Positions 6,683-9,779 of a stretch of DNA of 9,779 nt are shown piece by piece. This stretch comes from SVFI01 sp045643145 (GTDB lineage Bacteria; Bacillota; Clostridia; Lachnospirales; Lachnospiraceae): NCBI GenBank assembly GCA_045643145.1, contig JAZUKG010000194.1, positions 1 through 9,779 on the forward strand, read 5' to 3'. Below the pieces are notes generated by a model. The model was not told where the DNA came from. It saw only the letters and a program-made list of their open reading frames with translations, and made no database searches. Positions within the stretch are counted from its first letter, which is position 1; every line of letters starts with the position of its first letter. The translations under genes were made by a program, and so were the position numbers.

Positions 6683-9160
6683 TTATGAAAGTTTTTCTAA
6701 ATCTTCAGCAGTAACGAATTTTGCATTTCTCTTTAATGTTTCAATCTCATCCGCCTTGCGAGTCGCCTCTTTTTCCAAAATCAATGCCTGTTTTTCGAGT
6801 TCTTCTGCTTTCTTGGCTTCAGTCATTGCCTGCTTCAAGGCTTCCTTGGCAGATTCCTGCGCCTTTCCGGCTTCGATTTTAGCTTCTTGAGCCATCATCT
6901 TGGCATGATTTTGTGCTTCTATTGCTTCTCTGATGGTTGTAAGCTCTTCTAATCGAATTCTGCGTTCTTCTTTTTCTTTTTTAATCTGAGCGACCTCTTT
7001 TGCAGTAAAAGCTGTATAGCTGTAAATCTGCATACTCAGAGGAGCAATCTGAACCACAATGGAATTTTCTTTTCCGTCAGCTTCTACATCATCTGAGAAA
7101 ATTGCCTTGGTATTTAATTTACCATTGCCTCCATATTTCTTTGCATTTGAGTTAAAGACTTCTTTATACTTACCCGGACTTGGGACACCAATCTGGTAGT
7201 CCACTTTCTCTGCATTTGCAAAGTTAAAGATAACATACAAGAACTCATTCTTTTTGCTGCCTTTTCTGAGATAGGTAATGATATTATCAGAGTCTTTGAT
7301 AGATGAAATCCACTCAAAGCCGTCAGCTGCAAATTCATTTGCAGATAATATTCCTTCTTTTAAATACAAGCTGTTAAGTTCAGAAATATAGGTACAAAGT
7401 TCAGATTTATACGAATCTAAAGTAATCAGATTCTTTGCTGTCTGAAGCTTTTTGCCCGGATGCAGCATTTGATGCGCAAGTGCCAGTCTTATGGTAGCAT
7501 CTTTTGTTTCCTCTGATACAAAATTGCCGATTTCAGAAATACCTTCCGCGATAATATCCTGTGAAAACGGCAACTGATAGTTCTCGCTTTCAATAAATAA
7601 AAAGCTCTTTGTCAGAAGGTCATGACAGCCGCTTCTGAATAACGGATCGGTCTTTAAATAATCAAAGAATGCCTGATTAAATTCGGTATTCCATTTCAAA
7701 TCAAAGCCTAAACCGTCTGCATCTGTTGTTTCGGTAGCCATTGCCCAATCAGAAGAATCTTCACAGATTGTAATAAAGCCTTCAAATTCCTGATGAAGCA
7801 GTTTATTCATGGACTTTAACAGCTCAACACCTTCCAGATTCTCATTTCCGCCGTACATATTTGCTACATAATTTTGTTTACCAAAATCCAAATACAGAAC
7901 CGGTGCAATATCCGTAAGACGAATTCCGTCTAAATGATATTCCTTTGCCAACTGATGAACTGCCGAAAGCATATAATTTTGTACCTGTTTTTTGGAATAA
8001 TCAAACAGACAGGTATCTGCAAACGGGAATTTGCTCATCATTTCATTTTCACTTTCATACAAGCCTTTTCCGTTTAACTTGATAAGTCCTGCTTCATTCT
8101 TTGGAAAAGTCGCAATGTTAAGATCCATAAGAACTCCGATTTTTTCCTTATGAAGACCATTTACAAAGAATTTAAAATCATCATTGCTTCCAAAGCGTTT
8201 GCTTGGTGAAAAGAAATTAGTTGTCTGATACCCTTTTGTTTCATCATCTGAATATTCTAAAATAGGCATTAACTGAATATGTGTATAGTTCATAGCCTTT
8301 ACATATTCAATTACCTTTGGAAGAATTTCTTTATAATTCAAATAGGTAGTATATTCGTTTTCTTCATCTGCAGCTTTTTTTACAAACCAGCCAAGCTGAA
8401 TTTCACATACATTCATAGCTTGTGATATAGGGTTTGCTTTCACACGATTGTTTAAATATGTAGTATCACTCCATTTAAAGCTGTCATTGGATGCGACAAT
8501 GGAAGCCGATTCCGGACGAAGCTGACAATCTAATGCATACGGATCAGCCTTTAAGAAGGTATCTCCGTTTCTTAATTTGATTTCATACTTATAATTATCA
8601 CCCAAAGTCGCACATGGAATAAACAGTTCAAAAATGTCAGTTCCTTCCATACGACGCATCTGATGAAAACGTCCGTCCCAGTGATTAAAATCGCCTACAA
8701 CACTGACACGCATAACATCTCCTGCCCAAAAGGCAAAATATACACCCTTTATACCTTCAACGGTCATAGGATGTGAACCGAGAATGTTATAAAGCTCTGT
8801 ATGAATACCGTTTTGAAATTTATCAATATCTGCCTGAGAAATTTGTGGTTCAAAAATATAAGGATCAATAACTTCCTTTATCTGACCACCTTCCAAAGTA
8901 ACTTCAACGAAATATTTCATCGGGTTTACCTGCTTTGGAACAATCGCAGCAAAAAATCCTTCTTCATCAGCCATTTCCATCGCATAACGATTGCTTCCGG
9001 AAACTACGACTGCCTTTTGTGCTCCCGGATAAAAGAACTGAACCAGTTGCCCTCCGGTAACTTTTTTGATACCAAGTAAGTTGTGCGGATTGTCTTCTTC
9101 TGAATATACAATTGCCTCAATATCCGCCCAATTCATAAGATTGTAAAGTTTTTTTGTCAT
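6683..9160 (-). CDS. GlgB-like GH13 pseudoenzyme with CBM48 and C-terminal coiled coil
   Basis: 825 residues. The layout follows bacterial 1,4-alpha-glucan branching enzyme: N-terminal beta domain (about 1-110), CBM48 (about 125-235, VSVVGDFNHWDGR at 152-164), GH13 barrel (about 245-600) and C-terminal beta domain (about 605-715). The active site is broken. The nucleophile aspartate of GLRVDAV is T416 (GIRLTDI); the region I histidine is T351 (MDLNIATF); the region IV histidine is Q534 (LPFSQD). The GGEFGQ loop after HPGKKL (567-572) is missing. E467 and D535 remain. Hydrolysis or branching is therefore unlikely; glucan binding by the CBM48 is plausible. Residues about 720-815 form a long Lys/Glu/Ala-rich coiled coil that GlgB normally lacks. 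The ATG at 9160 follows AAAGGA at good spacing. An 81-bp gap separates it from DUF1015, with no convincing promoter. A scaffold or regulatory role in glycogen metabolism is inference. Confidence 0.88.
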   Translation of the reverse strand: MTKKLYNLMNWADIEAIVYSEEDNPHNLLGIKKVTGGQLVQFFYPGAQKAVVVSGSNRYAMEMADEEGFFAAIVPKQVNPMKYFVEVTLEGGQIKEVIDPYIFEPQISQADIDKFQNGIHTELYNILGSHPMTVEGIKGVYFAFWAGDVMRVSVVGDFNHWDGRFHQMRRMEGTDIFELFIPCATLGDNYKYEIKLRNGDTFLKADPYALDCQLRPESASIVASNDSFKWSDTTYLNNRVKANPISQAMNVCEIQLGWFVKKAADEENEYTTYLNYKEILPKVIEYVKAMNYTHIQLMPILEYSDDETKGYQTTNFFSPSKRFGSNDDFKFFVNGLHKEKIGVLMDLNIATFPKNEAGLIKLNGKGLYESENEMMSKFPFADTCLFDYSKKQVQNYMLSAVHQLAKEYHLDGIRLTDIAPVLYLDFGKQNYVANMYGGNENLEGVELLKSMNKLLHQEFEGFITICEDSSDWAMATETTDADGLGFDLKWNTEFNQAFFDYLKTDPLFRSGCHDLLTKSFLFIESENYQLPFSQDIIAEGISEIGNFVSEETKDATIRLALAHQMLHPGKKLQTAKNLITLDSYKSELCTYISELNSLYLKEGILSANEFAADGFEWISSIKDSDNIITYLRKGSKKNEFLYVIFNFANAEKVDYQIGVPSPGKYKEVFNSNAKKYGGNGKLNTKAIFSDDVEADGKENSIVVQIAPLSMQIYSYTAFTAKEVAQIKKEKEERRIRLEELTTIREAIEAQNHAKMMAQEAKIEAGKAQESAKEALKQAMTEAKKAEELEKQALILEKEATRKADEIETLKRNAKFVTAEDLEKLS

Positions 9161-9241
9161 ATACCCATTCCTTTCTCAAAATAACTTCCATGTTTTTTCT
9201 GATGAGAAAATTCTCTAAAATATCTTTAATATCAGCGATTA

Positions 9242-9779
9242 TTACGCTAAATCATGAATAAACAAACCGCTTCTGAGCTTTGGTTCAAACCAGGTTGATT
9301 TAGGCGGCATTAATCTGTTTTCATCTGCTACACCAAATAATTCCCCGATTGAGGTCGGATACATTGAGAATGCTACTACACAATCATTTTCACATCTTCT
9401 TTCCAATTCTCCGAGCCCGCGAATACCACCGACAAAATCGATTCTCTTATCTGTTTTTGGATCTTCAATTCCCAAAATAGGTTTTAATAAATTATCCTGT
9501 AACAAGGAAACATCCAAATCATCTACGACATCTCCTTTTTTGCATTCTTCTTTAATAGTCAGGCAATACCATTCGGAATCTAAATACATTCCAAATTCAC
9601 CCTGTTTTTTTGGTCTGTAGCAGTTTCCTTTTTCAGACACCTTTTGAACCGTAAAGCATTTATCAATCTGCTCAATAAAGCTATCACGGGTCAATCCGTT
9701 TAAATCTTTTACAACACGGTTATAATCAAAGATTTTCAACTGATCCTGAGAGAATAAAACTGACAGGAAGTAATTGTGC
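9242..9779 (-). CDS. DUF1015 family protein, 3' part (start outside the window)
   Basis: The frame is open from the window edge to a TAA at 9242-9244, giving 178 residues of the C-terminal part. Full-length members have roughly 400 or more residues, so more than half lies upstream. The visible part starts with HNYFLSVLFSQDQLK and continues IFDYNRVVKDLNGLT, both typical of DUF1015, and ends in the family's terminal MPPKSTWFEPKLRSG with LFIHDLA. A TTG at 9739 could be read as a start, but the family homology continues upstream of it without a break, so the gene is partial here and not a 165-residue protein. The biochemical function is not established; in many Firmicutes the gene sits next to serine-biosynthesis genes (serA, serC), which cannot be checked here. 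It is followed by the branching-enzyme-like gene on the same strand. Confidence 0.88.
   Translation of the reverse strand, partial: HNYFLSVLFSQDQLKIFDYNRVVKDLNGLTRDSFIEQIDKCFTVQKVSEKGNCYRPKKQGEFGMYLDSEWYCLTIKEECKKGDVVDDLDVSLLQDNLLKPILGIEDPKTDKRIDFVGGIRGLGELERRCENDCVVAFSMYPTSIGELFGVADENRLMPPKSTWFEPKLRSGLFIHDLA

Noticed and set aside
7114..7338. 74-codon minus-strand frame in another phase of the branching-enzyme-like gene
   Set aside because: Overlaps well-conserved coding sequence in the main frame; no ribosome site. The 67-codon frame at 2620-2823 is rejected for the same reason.
8801..9079. 92-codon plus-strand frame inside the branching-enzyme-like gene
   Set aside because: Antisense shadow with low-complexity composition and no homology that I recognise.
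9161..9241. Terminator or promoter between DUF1015 and the branching-enzyme-like gene
   Set aside because: There is a weak hairpin (GAGAA with TTCTC) but no T tail, and no hexamer pair at good spacing; I do not call either.
9242..9739. Complete 165-residue protein starting at TTG 9739
   Set aside because: DUF1015 homology continues upstream of the TTG to the window edge, so this is an internal codon of a partial gene.

Overview
The window is a low-GC, AT-rich bacterial chromosome segment. The fungal/archaeal-type aspartate-semialdehyde dehydrogenase, the PAS-GGDEF-EAL architecture, the DUF234-type ATPase and the strong AGGAGG-like ribosome sites together suggest a clostridial Firmicute, most likely Lachnospiraceae. 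This assignment is inferred from gene content and style, not from a database search. All seven protein genes lie on the minus strand. One tRNA gene lies on the plus strand and splits them into two transcription units.

Right unit (read from 9779 down to 5759): the 3' part of a DUF1015 gene, an 825-residue branching-enzyme-like protein, and an MscS-family mechanosensitive channel. It ends in a terminator at about 5730-5757, which also ends the convergent tRNA-Thr(CGT) gene. The branching-enzyme-like protein is the most unusual object here. It keeps the GlgB domain order and much of the sequence, but has lost the catalytic nucleophile, two active-site histidines and a conserved active-site loop, and it carries a roughly 95-residue C-terminal coiled coil. 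It looks like a non-catalytic glucan-binding or scaffold protein.

Centre (about 5450-5757): a divergent promoter region. A good sigma-A-type promoter (TTGAAT, 17 bp, TAATAT) points left to argH. Another (TTGCAA, 17 bp, TATAAT) points right to tRNA-Thr. The tRNA promoter is embedded in perfect inverted repeats at both its -35 and its -10. The tRNA is followed at once by the shared terminator.

Left unit (read from about 5515 down to 1): argH (last step of arginine synthesis), asd (branch-point enzyme for Lys/Thr/Met), a PAS-GGDEF-EAL protein with a ruined cyclase site and an intact phosphodiesterase site, and an AAA/STAND-type ATPase that runs off the left edge. The last two overlap by ATGA and are probably translationally coupled. 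No terminator is visible inside this unit, so amino-acid housekeeping and cyclic-di-GMP turnover may share transcripts.

There is no insertion sequence, CRISPR array, phage gene or integrase in the window. No intergenic stretch exceeds 300 bases.
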